The notes beneath the pieces were generated by a model. The model searched no databases and was not told the origin of the DNA. It was given only the letters and a program-made list of their open reading frames with translations. The translations under genes were made by a program, and so were the position numbers. Source: Zea mays (Eukaryota; Streptophyta; Magnoliopsida; Poales; Poaceae). Taken from it: a stretch of 64,000 bases of DNA. Positions 10,457 to 21,231 of this stretch are shown piece by piece; position 1 is the stretch's first letter; each line of letters starts with the position of its first letter. The stretch is taken from assembly GCF_902167145.1 (NCBI RefSeq), contig NW_023366852.1, forward strand, positions 1 through 64,000, read 5' to 3'.

Positions 10457-12195
10457 GGCGTGTCGTCGATCTTGACGGAGGGCTGATGCAGATCCTGGGA
10501 GAAGACGTCCGGGGGAACCGTCGTTCACCCCGAGGCTATTTTAGCCAGCTCGTCCGCAGTCTCGTTGTAGCGCCGAGCGATGTGGTTAAGCTCGAGCCCG
10601 AAGAACTTGTCTTCCAGGCGCCGAACCTCATCGCAGTAGGCCTCCATCTTCGGGTCGCAGCAGTGGGAGTTCTTCATGACTTGGTCGATGACGAGCTGCG
10701 AGTCACCGCGGGCGTCGAGGCGTCTGACCCCTAGCTCGATGGCGATCCGCAACCCGTTGACCAGAGCCTCGTACTCAGCCACATTGTTGGACGCCGGGAA
10801 ATGGAGGCGTAGCACGTAGCGTAGGTGTTTCCCGAGGGGCGAGATGAAGAGCAGGCCCGCGCCGGCTCCCGTCTTCATCAGCGACCCGTCGAAAAACATG
10901 GTCCAGAGCTCCGGTTGGATCGGAGCCGTCGGCAGCTGGGTGTCGACCCATTCGGCTAAGAAGTCTGCCAACACCTGGGACTTGATGGCTTTCCGAGGGG
11001 CGAACGAGATCGTTTCGCCCATGATTTCCACCGCCCACTTTGCGATCCTGCCCGAGGCCTCTCGGCACTCGCTGACGAAGTAGACTGGCCTCTGAACGGG
11101 CAATGCATGCCCTTCTTCTCGCCTCTCGACCACGATCGCGGCGCTAACCACCTGAGTGGTCGCGGCGACGTAGACCAAGAGGGCTTCTCCATCAGCTGGG
11201 GGCACCAAGATAGGCGCCTTTGTAAGGAGCGCCTTCAGGTTCCCGAGAGCTTCCTCAGCCTCAGGGGTCCAAGCGAAGCACTCGGTCTTCCTCAAGAGGC
11301 GGTACAGAGGCAGACCCCTTTCGCCGAGGCGTGAGATGAAGCGGCTCAGGGCCGCGAGACATCCCATGACCCTCTGTATGCCTTTTAAGTCCTTGATGGG
11401 CCCCATGCTGGTGATAGCTGCGATCTTCTCTGGGTTGGCTTCGATGCCTCGCTCGGAGACGATGAACCCCAAGAGCATGCCCCGGGGCACCCCGAAGGCA
11501 CACTTCTCAGGATTGAGCTTGACTCCTTTCGCCTTGAGACATCGGAATGTCACTTCAAGGTCGGAGAGGAGGTCGGAAGCCTTCCTTGTCTTGACTACGA
11601 TGTCATCGACGTAGGCCTCGACTGTGCGACCGATGTGTTCGCCGAACACATGGTTCATGCACCGCTGGTACGTCGCGCCCGCATTCCTCAAACCGAACGG
11701 CATGGTGACATAGCAGTACATGCCGAAGGGCGTGATGAAAGAAGTCGCGAGCTGGTCGGACTCTTTCATCCGGATTTGGTGATACCCTGAGTAGGCATCG
11801 AGGAAGGACAGGGTTTCGCACCCAGCAGTGGAATCCACGATTTGATCGATGCGAGGCAGAGGGTAGGGAACCTTCGGACATGCTTTGTTGAGACCGGTGT
11901 AGTCTACGCACATCCGCCATTTCCCCCATTTCTTCCTCACAAGCACAGGGTTGGCAAGCCATTCGGGATGGAATACCTCTTTGATGAACCCTGCTGCCAT
12001 TAGCTTGTGGATCTCCTCGCCTATCACTCTGCGCTTCTCCTCGTCGAATCGGCGCAGAGGCTGCCTGACGGGTCGGGCTCCGGCCCGAATATTCAGCGAG
12101 TGCTCGGCGACATCCCTCGGTATGCCGGGCATGTCCGAGGGACTCCACGCAAAGACGTCGGCGTTTGCGCGGAGAAAGTCGACGAGCACTGCTTC
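10390..12195 (-). pseudogene. Huck reverse transcriptase and RNase H
   Basis: Same frame as gag and integrase. Seen: WRMCVDYTGLNKACPK, FLDAYSGYHQI, the catalytic YVDDIVV box, LLGFIVSERGIE, then RNase H with FDGSLMKTGAG (first catalytic Asp), SNNVAEYEAL (Glu) and RGDSQLV (Asp). Compared with the Grande copy in this same window, about 48 residues are missing in frame between YFVSE and GRIAKWA, removing the connection between RT and the RNase H module. A TGA at 10,525-10,527 (explainable as CGA to TGA) ends the long open part, and a TAG follows in the linker at 10,390-10,392. Copies RNA to DNA in the family; not functional here. Confidence 0.92.
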
Positions 12196-14415
12196 CTATT
12201 TGGGGTCGAGCCTGGAACCGATCCGGACCTGCTTGGAGGTGTCGCCACTGGGGTCGAGAGGGACGGCCTTAACCGTCTCCGCTGGTTCGAAGTTGCCGGC
12301 ATGACGCTTCACGTCTGGCACCTCTTTGGAGAGGTTCTCCAGGTCGGCGATGAGGGCCTCGGACTCGACGAGGGCCTCGGCGTACTCCACGCACTCCACG
12401 TCGCATTCGAACTCGTGTTTGTACGTGGGGCCGACGGTGATGACCCCGTTGGGGCCTGGCATCTTGAGCTTCAGGTAGGTGTAGTTGGGGACGGCCATGA
12501 ACTTCGCGTAGCATGGCCTCCCCAGTACCGCGTGGTAGGTTCCTCGGAACCCGACCACCTCGAACGTCAGGGTCTCCCTTCGGAAGTTGGAGGGTGTTCC
12601 GAAGCAGACGGGAAGGTCGAGTCGTCCGAGGGGCTGGACGCGCTTCCCAGGGATGATCCCGTGGAAGGGCGCAGCGCCTGCTCGGACGGAGGACAGATCG
12701 ACGCGCAGGAGCCTGAGGGTCTCGGCGTAGATGATGTTGAGGCAGCTGCCCCCGTCCATCAGGACCTTGGTGAGCCTGACGTCGCCGACGATGGGGTCGA
12801 CGACGAGCGGGTACTTCCCCGGGCTCGGCACGTGGTCGGGGTGGTCAGCTTGGTCGAAGGTGATGGGCTTGTCGGACCAGTCTAGGTAGACTGGCGCCGC
12901 CACCTTCGCCGAGCAGACCTCCCGGCGCTCTTGCTTGCGATGCCGAGCCGAGGCATTCGCCGCATGCCCACCGTAGATCATGAAGCAGTCGCGGACCTCG
13001 GGGTACTCTCCTGCTTGGTGATCTTCCTTCTTGTCGTCGTCGCGGGCCCTGCCACCCTCCGCGGGCGGCCCGGCCCTGTAGAAGTGGCGCCGAAGCATGA
13101 CGCACTCCTCGAGGGTGTGCTTGACGGGCCCCTGATGATAGGGGCACGGCTCCTTGAGCATCTTGTCGAAGAGGTTAGCACCTCCGGGGGGCTTCCGAGG
13201 GTTCTTGTACTCGGTGGCGGCGACATGGTCCGCGTCGGCGGCGTCGCGTTTCGATTGCGACTTCTTCTTGCCTTTCTTCTTGGCGCCGCGCGGAGTAGAC
13301 GCCTCGGGAGCATCTTTCGATGGGCGGCCCTGGGGCTGTTTGTCCTTTCGGAAGATAGCCTCGACCGCCTCCTGGCCAGAGGCGAACTTGGTGGCGATGT
13401 CCATCAGCTCGCTCGCCCTGGTGGGGGTCTTGCGACCCAACTTACTCACCAGGTCACGGCAGGTGGTGCCGGCAAGGAACGCGCCGATGACATCCGAGTC
13501 GGTGATGTTGGGCAGCTCGGTGCGCTGCTTCGAGAATCGCCGGATGTAGTCCCGGAGTGACTCTCCCGGCTGTTGCCGGCAGCTCCGGAGGTCCCAGGAA
13601 TTCCCGAGGCGCACGTACGTGCCCTGGAAATTGCCGGCGAAGGCTTGGACCAAGTCATCCCAGTTGGAGATCTGCCCCGGAGGCAGGTGCTCCAACCAGG
13701 CGCGAGCAGTGTCGGAGAGGAATAGGGGGAGGTTGCGGATGATGAGGTTGTCGTCGTCCGTTCCACCCAGTTGGCAGGCCAGGCGGTAGTCCGCGAGCCA
13801 CAGTTCCGGTCTCGTTTCCCCCGAGTACTTTGTGATAGTAGTCGGGGGTCGGAACCGGGTCGGGAACGGCGCCCGTCGGATGGCCCGACTGAAGGCCTGC
13901 GGACCGGGTGGTTCGGGCGAGGGACTCCGATCCTCCCCGCTGTCGTAGCGTTCCCCACGCCTGGGGTGGTAGCCTCGGCGCACCCTTTCGTCGAGGTGGG
14001 CCCGACGGTCGTGACGATGGTGCTCGTTGCCGAGGTGGCCCGGGGCCACAGGCGCGGTGTTGCGCGTGCGCCCGGTGTAGACCGAGGCTTCCCGCATGAA
14101 TCGGGAAGTCGCGGCGTGAGGTTCCGAGGGGTATCCCTGCCTTCGGGAGGCAGAGCTCTCGGCCCGTCGGACCGCAGCGCCTTCCAGGAGATTCTTGAGC
14201 TCTCCCTGGATTCGCCGACCCTCGGTGGTTGATGGCTCCGGCATCGCGCGGAGGAGCATCGCTGCTGCAGCCAGGTTCTGACCGACCCCACTGGATGCGG
14301 GTGGCGGTCTGACCCTGACGTCGTTGGCGACGCGGTGCTGGAAACCTTGGGGCAGGTGACGTATTTCTCCGGCCGGGGGTTGGCCCGCCCATACCTGCCC
14401 GACGTCCCGGCGGAT
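12196..14415 (-). pseudogene. Huck gag C-terminal half and protease
   Basis: Open from after the stop at 14,416-14,418 to a TAG at 12,196-12,198. It begins with basic, Arg-rich sequence, then the capsid-like retrotransposon gag domain (KYSGETRPELWLADY ... DDLVQAFAGNF ... RRFSKQRTELPN), a Lys-rich stretch and a CxxH-type CPYHQGPVKHTLEEC segment, then an aspartic protease with DGGSCLNIIY (the DTG-type active site as D-G-G) and LGRPCYAKFMAVP. The stop TAG is followed in the same frame by RT, so gag-pol was one long frame. Gag would form the particle and protease would cut the polyprotein. Confidence 0.9.
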
Positions 14416-15381
14416 CTACTCAAGCGCTCCTGCTCCCTCGTCGAGCCTGGCCTGCGCCCCGCGGACTTGCTCGAGCTGTGGGTCGTGACCCCCCGCCGGA
14501 ACGGGGACCACAGCTAGCTCCCGCGGGATGTCAGCGCGAGGCGCCGGCCTAGGGAGATCACCATCCTCCGGCATGCCGAAACGGTTGCCTTCGGAGGGAT
14601 CCCCTAGCTCGACGTGGAAACATTCGCGGCTTGGGCCGCAGTCCTCATCGTCAAGGCTGCGGCTACCGTCGGAACAGTCGGAGAGGCAGTAGTCACATGC
14701 GGTCATAAAGTCCCGCATGGCACTGGGGTTGCCAAATCCGGAGAAATCCCAACAGATGCTGGGATCGTCGTCTTCCTCGGACCCAGAGGGCCCATAGGTC
14801 GAGACGTCCGTCAGCCGGTCCCAAGGCGACCGCATACGAAACCCCAGTGGGGTTGCACTCGCCTCAACGAGAGCGCCCGCCAAAGCAAGGTCGCTAGGCG
14901 GGTTGAGGCCGAGTCGAAATGACGTAAGATGGGAATCAGTCAGTACCTTTTGGTCGACGAGGAGCGGCATAGTCGCGTCGGGGACTGGTTGCACCGTCGT
15001 CTCAGGTACGAGGGCGACGTCCTGCAAGCTCTCCGCGAGCGCGCTGGCGTCGTCCACTTGCTCGGGATTGGTGTGTCGCGGGGGGACGGCGCTTGCCTTC
15101 GTCTCGAACGCGAGGTCGACGTCCGGCGTGCCTTCCGTTGGGGCGCTGGGGACGTCGATTCGCTCGACAGCCGACGAAGCGCGGCCTCCCGCTTGGCCTA
15201 GGTTGCCCCGCCTCCTCCTCCGTTGGTGGGGGAGAGGACGGGGCGAGCTCGAATGTTGTTCTTCCACCACGCGGGGAAGATGTCGTCGATTCCGCCGCCG
15301 GCGGGCGGGTTGTCGGCCGCCATTGTCGTTGTCGCGCGGCGGTAGAAGGAGTATCATGTCGTAGCTGCCGTCGAAGGACAT
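14416..15381 (-). pseudogene. Huck gag N-terminal region
   Basis: I chose the ATG at 15,379-15,381, the first Met after the 5' LTR and primer-binding site (frame upstream runs into the LTR). The protein starts MSFDGSYDM, is rich in Arg, Ser, Pro and acidic residues, and has no domain I can name. It ends at TAG 14,416-14,418, after which the same frame continues into the capsid-like part. The codon is explainable as CAG to TAG. Known Huck-type elements have a long N-terminal extension before the capsid domain; role unknown. Confidence 0.75.
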
Positions 15382-15483
15382 GAACTCAAGACTCCCGAAA
15401 CGGAGCACCGTCCTGGGCCGGAGAGGTTGCTGGAGACTGCCCATCTGGAGCTTGACGGGAAGCTGTTCGTCAGCACGCAGCAG

Positions 15484-15504
15484 GCCCCTACCTGGCGCGC
15501 CAAC
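15484..15504 (-). promoter_or_regulatory. Huck primer-binding site
   Basis: Two bases inside the 5' LTR edge lies TGGCGCGCCA (15,493-15,502), followed on the minus strand by ggtaggggcc. The same ten bases sit at the same 2-nt distance in Grande and in the pol-less gypsy. Confidence 0.85.
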
Positions 15505-17122
15505 TGTCGGTGTTTCGAGACCGGGGGGTCCCTGAGCCGACGAGTGAGTGTGCCGCGTGCCCCAGCCCAGATGGGTCGAGCGCGTGGGCGAGCGCGAAGG
15601 GGGGAAAGCGAGGTGGCCGGAGACGGGCGTGAGAGAGGTGGAAATCCCGCGGCCTTCGTGTTCGTCCCGCGCCCAGGTCGGGTGCGCTTGCAGTAGGGGG
15701 TTACAAGCGTCCACGCGGGTGAGGGAAGCGAGCGGCCCCAAGAGAGCGCCTGTCCCGTCCTCGTCCCCGCGCGGCCAACCTTCTCTAAGAAGGCCCTGGT
15801 CCTTCCTTTTATAGGCGTAAGGAGAGGATCCAGGTGTACAATGGGGGTGTAGCAGAGTGCTACGTGTCTAGCGGAGGGAGAGCTAGCGCCCTAAGTACAT
15901 GCCGATGTGGCAGCCGGAGAGATCTTGGCACCCAGTCGGTGTGATGTCGTGGCCGTCAGAGGAGTGGCGGAGCCTGGCGGAGGGACAGCTGTCGGAGTGG
16001 TCGAGTCCTTGCTGACGTCCTCCTGCTTCCGTAAGAGAGCTGAGAGCCGCCGTCGTCACAGGGCACGCGGGGCGCCATCATTGCCTATCTGGCGGAGCTA
16101 GCCAGATGGGACACCGGTCTTGTTCTCTGCGGCCCGAGTCGGCTCGGGGTAGGGTGATGATGGCGCTTCCTGTTGACGTGGCGGGCCCGCGCCCGAGGTC
16201 GGGCGACGTGGGGGCTCCTCCGAGGCTGGGGTCGAGTCTGTCTTCCGTGGCCGAGGCCGAGCCCGAGCCCCTGGGTCGGGCGAGGCGGAGGTCGTTCGGC
16301 AGAGGCCAGGGCGGAGTCCGAGCCCTGGGGTCGGGCGAAGCGGAGTTCGTCGTCTTCTGGGGCTGAGCCCGAGTCCGATCCCTGGGTCGGGCGGAGCGGA
16401 GTTCGCCGTCTTCCGGGTCTTAGCCCAAGTCCGAGCCCTGGGTCGGGCGGAGCGGAGTTCGCCGTCTTCCGGGGCCTAGCTCGAGTCCGAGCCCTGGGTC
16501 GGGCGGAGCGGAGTTCGCCGTCTTCCGGGTCTTAGCCCGAGTCCGAGCCCTGGGTCGGGCGGAGCGGAGATCGCCGTCTTCCGGGGCCTAGCTCGAGTCC
16601 GAGCCCTGGGTCGGGCGGAGCGGAGTTTCCTATGGCGCCTCTGGCAAGGCCTGACTGCCTGTCAGTCTCACTCTGTCAAGTGGCACTGCAGTCGGAGTGG
16701 CGCAGGCGGCGCTATCCTTCTGTCAGACCGGTCAGTGGAGCGGCGAAGTGACGGCGGTCACTTCGGCTCTGCCGGGGGGCGCGCGTCAGGATAAAGGTGT
16801 CAGGCCACCTTTGCGTTAAATGCTCCTGCGACTCGGTCGGTCGGTACGGCGATTTAGTCAGGGTTGCTTCTTAGCGAAGGCAAGGCCTCGGGCGAGCCGG
16901 AGATGTGTCCGCCGTTAAAGGGGGGCCTAGGGCGAGACAGAAATCCCTCAGGGTCGGCTGCCCTTGCCCGAGGCTAGGCTCGGGCGAGGCGTGATCGAGT
17001 CGCTCGTATGGACTGATCCCTGACTTAATCGCACCCATCAGGCCTCTGCAGCTTTATGCTGATGGGGGTTACCAGCTGAGAATTAGGCGTCTTGAGGGTA
17101 CCCCTAATTATGGTCCCCGACA
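15505..17122 (-). repeat. Huck 5' LTR
   Basis: 1618 bp, TG...CA. Minus-strand TATAAAAG at 15,806-15,813 is the likely core promoter. A 56-bp array at 16,345-16,625 has five units (starts 16,345, 16,401, 16,457, 16,513, 16,569). Confidence 0.93.
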
Positions 17123-17939
17123 AGTGCATCACACACCTTGTGCTTGACGAAATGTTTGAATCAGAATTTATCATCGCATCCGCAGTTTGGTTTAATCATG
17201 GTGAGACTCGTTGTTCCTTCTCCATTCATTCCCCACTCAGCACCTATACCTTGAAGCTGTTATTGTGTGTCTGGTGCTGAGTGCCGACTGTCGTTGGTCT
17301 GTAACTCTGTATGAGTTAAGTGGTGCCAAAAAGTGGTCGTTTTCCCTTCCTTTGATCTGTACAGAGATCCATGGTAGCCGCCGGGGTGCTGGTAACGTTG
17401 AGGTCATCTTTCCTGAGTCTCATGTGGTTGGTGGAGCCCCTGCATCCTCTGTTGCTGACAGCATCGAGCCTGTGTCGACATCGTTGGCCGCTGCAGATTC
17501 TTCGGCACTTGCTGAGAAGGACATTGCAGCGCTGTCTCCTGAGCTTCGTGCACAAGCAATTGATCCGAAGAGCAGGCAAGGTCACAGGACCCTGGATGGA
17601 AGTTTGGGAGGTGGCCAGACACTGTCACACTGCAAAGGACTTTGTTCAGTGTATTTTCTGTTTGAAGATTCTTCCTTCTAGAATTAAAAGATTTAAACAG
17701 CACCTGTAGATCGGTCCTGTGCATTTTTATTGTGATCTAGCTAGCTATCTGTAAATGATCTAGTTGTGAATGATGTTATAATTGTGATGCTTTTGTGAAT
17801 ATATAATTGTGGTGCTTTTGTGTTTATGTGATGGATCTATGACTGTGGTATACTGATTAACTGTGTATGTCTTTATGATTTGTGTATAAAAATCTGTGAT
17901 TTGTGGTGCTTAATTAAATGTATATTATTATTAATAACA
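17123..17939 (+). pseudogene. CACTA right interior: gene-derived fragment with a BED-like zinc-finger remnant
   Basis: A coding-like stretch runs from about 17,370 to 17,709. One frame reads a Ser/Ala-rich segment (ADSSALAEKDIAALSPEL). Near 17,588 a DPGWKFGRW phrase appears and, after a shift of frame, KDFVQCIFCLKILPSRIKRF followed by KQHL and a stop at 17,707-17,709. C-x2-C with R-x-K-x-x-K-x-H-L downstream is the layout of BED-type zinc fingers found in plant hAT-like transposases and related DNA-binding proteins. The frameshift and missing remainder make it a fragment. 17,710-17,939 is AT-rich and resembles a 3' flank. I infer capture of part of a gene by the CACTA element. Confidence 0.45.
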
Positions 17940-18192
17940 ACTGTAAAAAGGGCGACTTTCTGTTGGTTGCTAAATGTATAGTATGACGACTTACGGTTGG
18001 TTGCTAAATTTATAGTACAGCAACCCACAGTTGGTCGCTAAATGTACAATATTAGCAACGGACGGTCGGTCGCTAAAGCCTTTAGCGACGACACTTACAG
18101 CGACCATCTTTATGGGTCGCTAAAAGTTTTTAGCGACCAACCGTAGGTCGCTGAAAGCCGTTTTAGCAACCAACCGTAGGTCGCTGTAAGTG
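17940..18192. repeat. CACTA right subterminal repeat region
   Basis: About ten copies of the ggtcgctaaa / tttagcgacc motif in both orientations, denser than on the left. This matches the expected transposase-binding array. No coding signal. Confidence 0.82.
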
Positions 18193-18207
18193 AACCGTCG
18201 TGTAGTG
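18193..18207 (-). repeat. CACTA right terminal inverted repeat
   Basis: Reverse complement of the left end, 15 of 15 bases, followed by the taa target duplication at 18,208-18,210. Confidence 0.95.
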
Positions 18208-18210
18208 TAA

Positions 18211-18439
18211 TGAGAGTGTTATCCGCATGGCGGATAATCCTGTTGAACACAGCCGCACAAAGCACATAGACATCTGGCATCACTTTTTAAGAGATCACCA
18301 GCAAAAGGGAGATATCGAAGTGTTTTATGTTAGCACCGAGAACCAGCTAGCCGATATCTTTACCAAGCCTTTAGATGAGAAGACCTTTTGCAGGCTGCAT
18401 AGTGAGCTAAATGTCTTAGATTCGAGGAACTTGGATTGA
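18211..18439 (+). pseudogene. pol: Opie-like copia pol, part 2: end of RNase H
   Basis: Continues the frame broken at 2204. It reads RTKHIDIWHHFL, ENQLADIFTKPLDE and ends DSRNLD with TGA at 18,437-18,439. These are the usual last motifs of copia RNase H. The join across the CACTA TSD is in phase. Confidence 0.93.
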
Positions 18440-19249
18440 TTTATAGCATACATGTGTTTTATGCCTTGATCATGTTCCTTATGCATTTTGTTGTTTATTT
18501 ATGGTGCTCAAGTTGTACAAGCACTCCCCGGACCTCACAAGTCCATTTGTAAGTGATGCACATATTTAGGGGGAGATGTGCTACAACTTAACCCTTTGCG
18601 ACTAACCATGTGTTTGAGCTTGCTTGATTTAGTCTCAAAGGTGGATTGAAAGTGAAAGATGGACTTGGACCATGAAAGACTTCCACTGCACTCCGATGAG
18701 AGGGTAACAAACTCCAAGTTCATTTCCATGCTCTTATTACCTCTTTACTCTAAGTTGAAGATTTTGGTGAGGTAATGGGGTTTAAGGGCCAAGATTGATC
18801 CCGTTTTGGTGCTTGATGCCAAAGGGGGAGAAAATAAGGCCAAAGCAAGAAATGGATTAGCTACCACTTGAGAATTTTGAAAATAGTAGAGTTAAGAATT
18901 TTGAAAATAGTAGAGTTAGAGTTTTTGTTTTGTCAAAATACTCTTATGGTCTCTTATTGTCAAAAATTGGTCTCTTGTGGGGAGAATGTTTGATTATGGG
19001 AAAAAGGGAGAGTTTTTGAATCTTTGATCAATTTCTCTTGAAAACCTTTCTCTATGCCTCAACAAGTGAATTTGACTTAGAGATAGAAAATTGAGTGTGA
19101 TTTGCAAAAACAAACCAAGTGGTGGCAAAGAATGATCCAAATATGTCAAATTTGAATCAAAACAAATTCTTTTTCTCATTTGCATTGATGTTGCAATTCT
19201 ATATGTTGCTTTTTGTTGTGTTGGCATAAATCACCAAAAAGGGGGAGAT
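18440..19249 (+). other. Opie 3' noncoding region with three polypurine tracts
   Basis: No coding signal. G-rich purine runs occur at 18,568-18,576 (agggggaga), 18,821-18,835 (aaagggggagaaaataa) and 19,236-19,249 (aaaagggggagat), the last touching the LTR. Several polypurine tracts before the 3' LTR are a known trait of Sireviruses. Confidence 0.8.
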
Positions 19250-20466
19250 TGAAAGGGAAATGTGCCCTTGGGCCATTTCTAAGTATTTTGGTGATTAAGT
19301 GTCCAACACAAATGGTTATGAGTTAAACTATGCCAAATGGTGGACAAAGTGCAAATCAATACAAAGGTATGATTCTAGACTTAGTACATTGGTTTTTGTG
19401 TACTAACATATTTGTCTAAGTGCTAGAATCAGAGAAAAGACAAATGGAAAAGACTTGGCTCGAGCAGCCAAGACTCTACTCAGTCTGAGTGCACCGGACA
19501 GTGTCCGGTGCGCCAGGCTGGCTCTGGTGAAAAGGCTGCTCTCGGGTTTCGGCGGCGGCGTACGGCTAAAAATCACTGGACTGTCCGGTGGTGCACCGGA
19601 CTGTCCGGTGAGCCAACGGTCGGCTGGGCCAACGGTCGGCCGCGCAATCCGCGCGTGACGCGTGGCCGAGCCAACGGTCTGATGGGGCACCGGACTGTCT
19701 GGTGTGCACCGGACAGTGTCCGGTGTGCCAACGACTCCAAATATTCAACGATCGGCTGCGCCAGAATAGGAAAGAAATCTGCACCGGACAGTGTCCGGTG
19801 GTGCACCGGACTGTCCGGTGCACCAGTCGACAGAAGGCAAAAATTGCCTTCCTGGATTGCTCTCAACGGCTCCTAGCTGCCTTGGGGCTATAAAAGGGAC
19901 CCCTAAGCGCATGGAGGACACCAAGCATTCTTTGATCATCTCTAAGCACCCAGTCTTCATTCTAGCGCGTTTGATTCTTTGTGATAGCAATTTGAGCTCC
20001 TCTCGAGTTGAGAACTCCGTGTGTGAACTTAGAGCTCAAGTTGTGACTAGTGTGCGTGTTTGAGCTGTTGCTTTTGAGACTTGTGTGTGTTGCTTTTCCC
20101 TCCCTTACATTCGTGCTTCTTTGTGATCATCATTTGTAAGGGCGAGAGGCTCCAAGTTGTAGAGATTCCGCGCGAACGAGATATAGTGAAAAGAAAGAAA
20201 CACCATGGTATTCAAGTGGATCCTTGGATCACTTGAAAGGGGTTGAGTGCAACCCTCGTCCATTGGGACGCCACAACGTGGAGTAGGCAAGTGTTGTACT
20301 TGGCCGAACCACGGGATAACTCGCGTGTCTTTTGTGATTGCTTTTCTGTGATACTTGTGTTCACAAGAGCTCACTATTTAGCCTACTAACACTTAACCAA
20401 GTTTTGTGGCTATAAGTTTCAAGTTTTTACAAGATCACCTATTCACCCCCCCTCTAGGTGCTCTCA
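19250..20466 (+). repeat. Opie 3' LTR
   Basis: 1217 bp from TGAAAGGG to GCTCTCA. TATAAAAG at 19,889-19,896. Between 19,492 and 19,822 there are several palindromes of the form CACCGGACAGTGTCCGGTG. The sequence matches 62,994-64,000 apart from scattered changes and a deletion of about 27 bp in that copy. Followed by cgcgg (20,467-20,471), one base different from the cacgg before 62,994. Confidence 0.93.
19492..19822. repeat. Cluster of CACCGGAC..GTCCGGTG palindromes in the Opie LTR
   Basis: Full palindrome at 19,492-19,510. Further full or half copies lie near 19,572-19,608, 19,688-19,725 and 19,782-19,822. They sit upstream of the TATA box. Palindrome arrays in LTRs are known for Sireviruses; a protein-binding role is inferred. 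Confidence 0.85.
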
Positions 20467-20888
20467 CGCGGCACCGGCCAGACCGCCAGCGCCACCTGTC
20501 GCCGTGCTTCCAGCTCCATGGCTTGGATGGTCTTGTCCTCACTCCAGTAGGGGGACGGGAGCGAGGGCCTCTTCACCATGGCGCACACCCTGAGGTGGTC
20601 GCTACCGCTGGCAAGCCGCTCAGAGCGGAGGTGATCGTCGTTGCTGGTGCAGAGGTGGTCGCCGTCACTAGTGAGCCGCTTGGCGTAGAGGTGGTCGCCT
20701 CTGCTGGCGAGCCGTCGGTGCAGAGGTGGTCGCTGCCGCTGGTGAGGCTGCCCGGAGCTAGCTTCCAGCGTGGCCCTGCTATTGTAGTGTAGTCCATTCC
20801 TGCAGAGATAGAGCTAGGGCTCCGCTTGTAAGGGAATGTAATAACATATGTTTTCTTGAAAGTGAATGCAATAACATATGTACACATG

Positions 20889-21231
20889 ATCTAGTTTGGG
20901 AAGCCAAGTTGTGTGTCTGGACCTCCCTGGACTGCGGTCCTAAGTACTAGGACACCTGTCGCAGAGTGGTGGAGCGTGCTGGCTCACGGTACGGGACCAG
21001 GCTGAGCGGCTGCTCGGCTCCGGACCACCCCAGGAGACAAGCGTCCATTCCCTAGAGCCGAACCTCGGGTTGTCGGACGCACAGGACTATAGCTCCAAAT
21101 ACTAGGGTGCCCGTCACAGAGTGGTGGAGTGTTCAGGATTTGGGTATGGAACCAGGCTAACCGGCCACACAGGCTCCGGACCACCCCATGGAACGGGCTC
21201 CTGTTCTTTAGAACTGGCCCCCAGGCTTTCT
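20889..21231. repeat. Large direct repeat, copy A
   Basis: About 345 bp matching 21,541-21,890 (offset about 651 bp), from 'gggaagccaagttgtgtgt' to 'ggaccaccccatggaac...cccccaggct'. Inside each copy two diverged sub-units of about 170 bp share 'gtggtggagtg' and 'ctccggaccacccc'. Confidence 0.88.

Larger units (their letters stand above)
3589..17122 (-). mobile_element. Huck-type gypsy LTR retrotransposon, minus strand, young
   Basis: LTRs at 15,505-17,122 (5') and 3589-5172 (3') are nearly identical by eye (about 1% point differences, plus one 34-bp length difference inside a 56-bp tandem array). Both begin TGTCGG and end CCGACA. The primer-binding site is next to the 5' LTR and a G-rich polypurine tract next to the 3' LTR. 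Gag-protease-RT-RNase H-integrase order is gypsy. Flanks are agtgt (3584-3588) and agtgc (17,123-17,127), a 5-bp target duplication with one change. The Huck name comes from recognising the LTR and the roughly 1.6-kb LTR / 13.5-kb overall size. Confidence 0.93.
2205..18207. mobile_element. CACTA (En/Spm-type) transposon, non-autonomous, carrying a nested Huck element
   Basis: The ends are perfect 15-bp terminal inverted repeats, CACTACACGACGGTT (2205-2219 and, inverted, 18,193-18,207). A 3-bp target duplication, taa, lies at 2202-2204 and 18,208-18,210; 3 bp is the size known for CACTA elements. Removing the element restores an in-phase Opie RNase H frame across the site. Both ends carry subterminal repeats of a 'gtcgctaaa'-type motif in both orientations. 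Without the 13.5-kb Huck insertion the element is only about 2.5 kb and has no transposase (TNPA/TNPD-like) frame, so it would depend on an autonomous relative. The interior looks gene-derived: GC-rich first-exon-like DNA on the left and a zinc-finger-like remnant on the right. Confidence 0.92.

Noticed and set aside
12007..12885. 292-codon plus frame opposite Huck protease
   Set aside because: Shadow of the conserved gag-protease frame on the minus strand.
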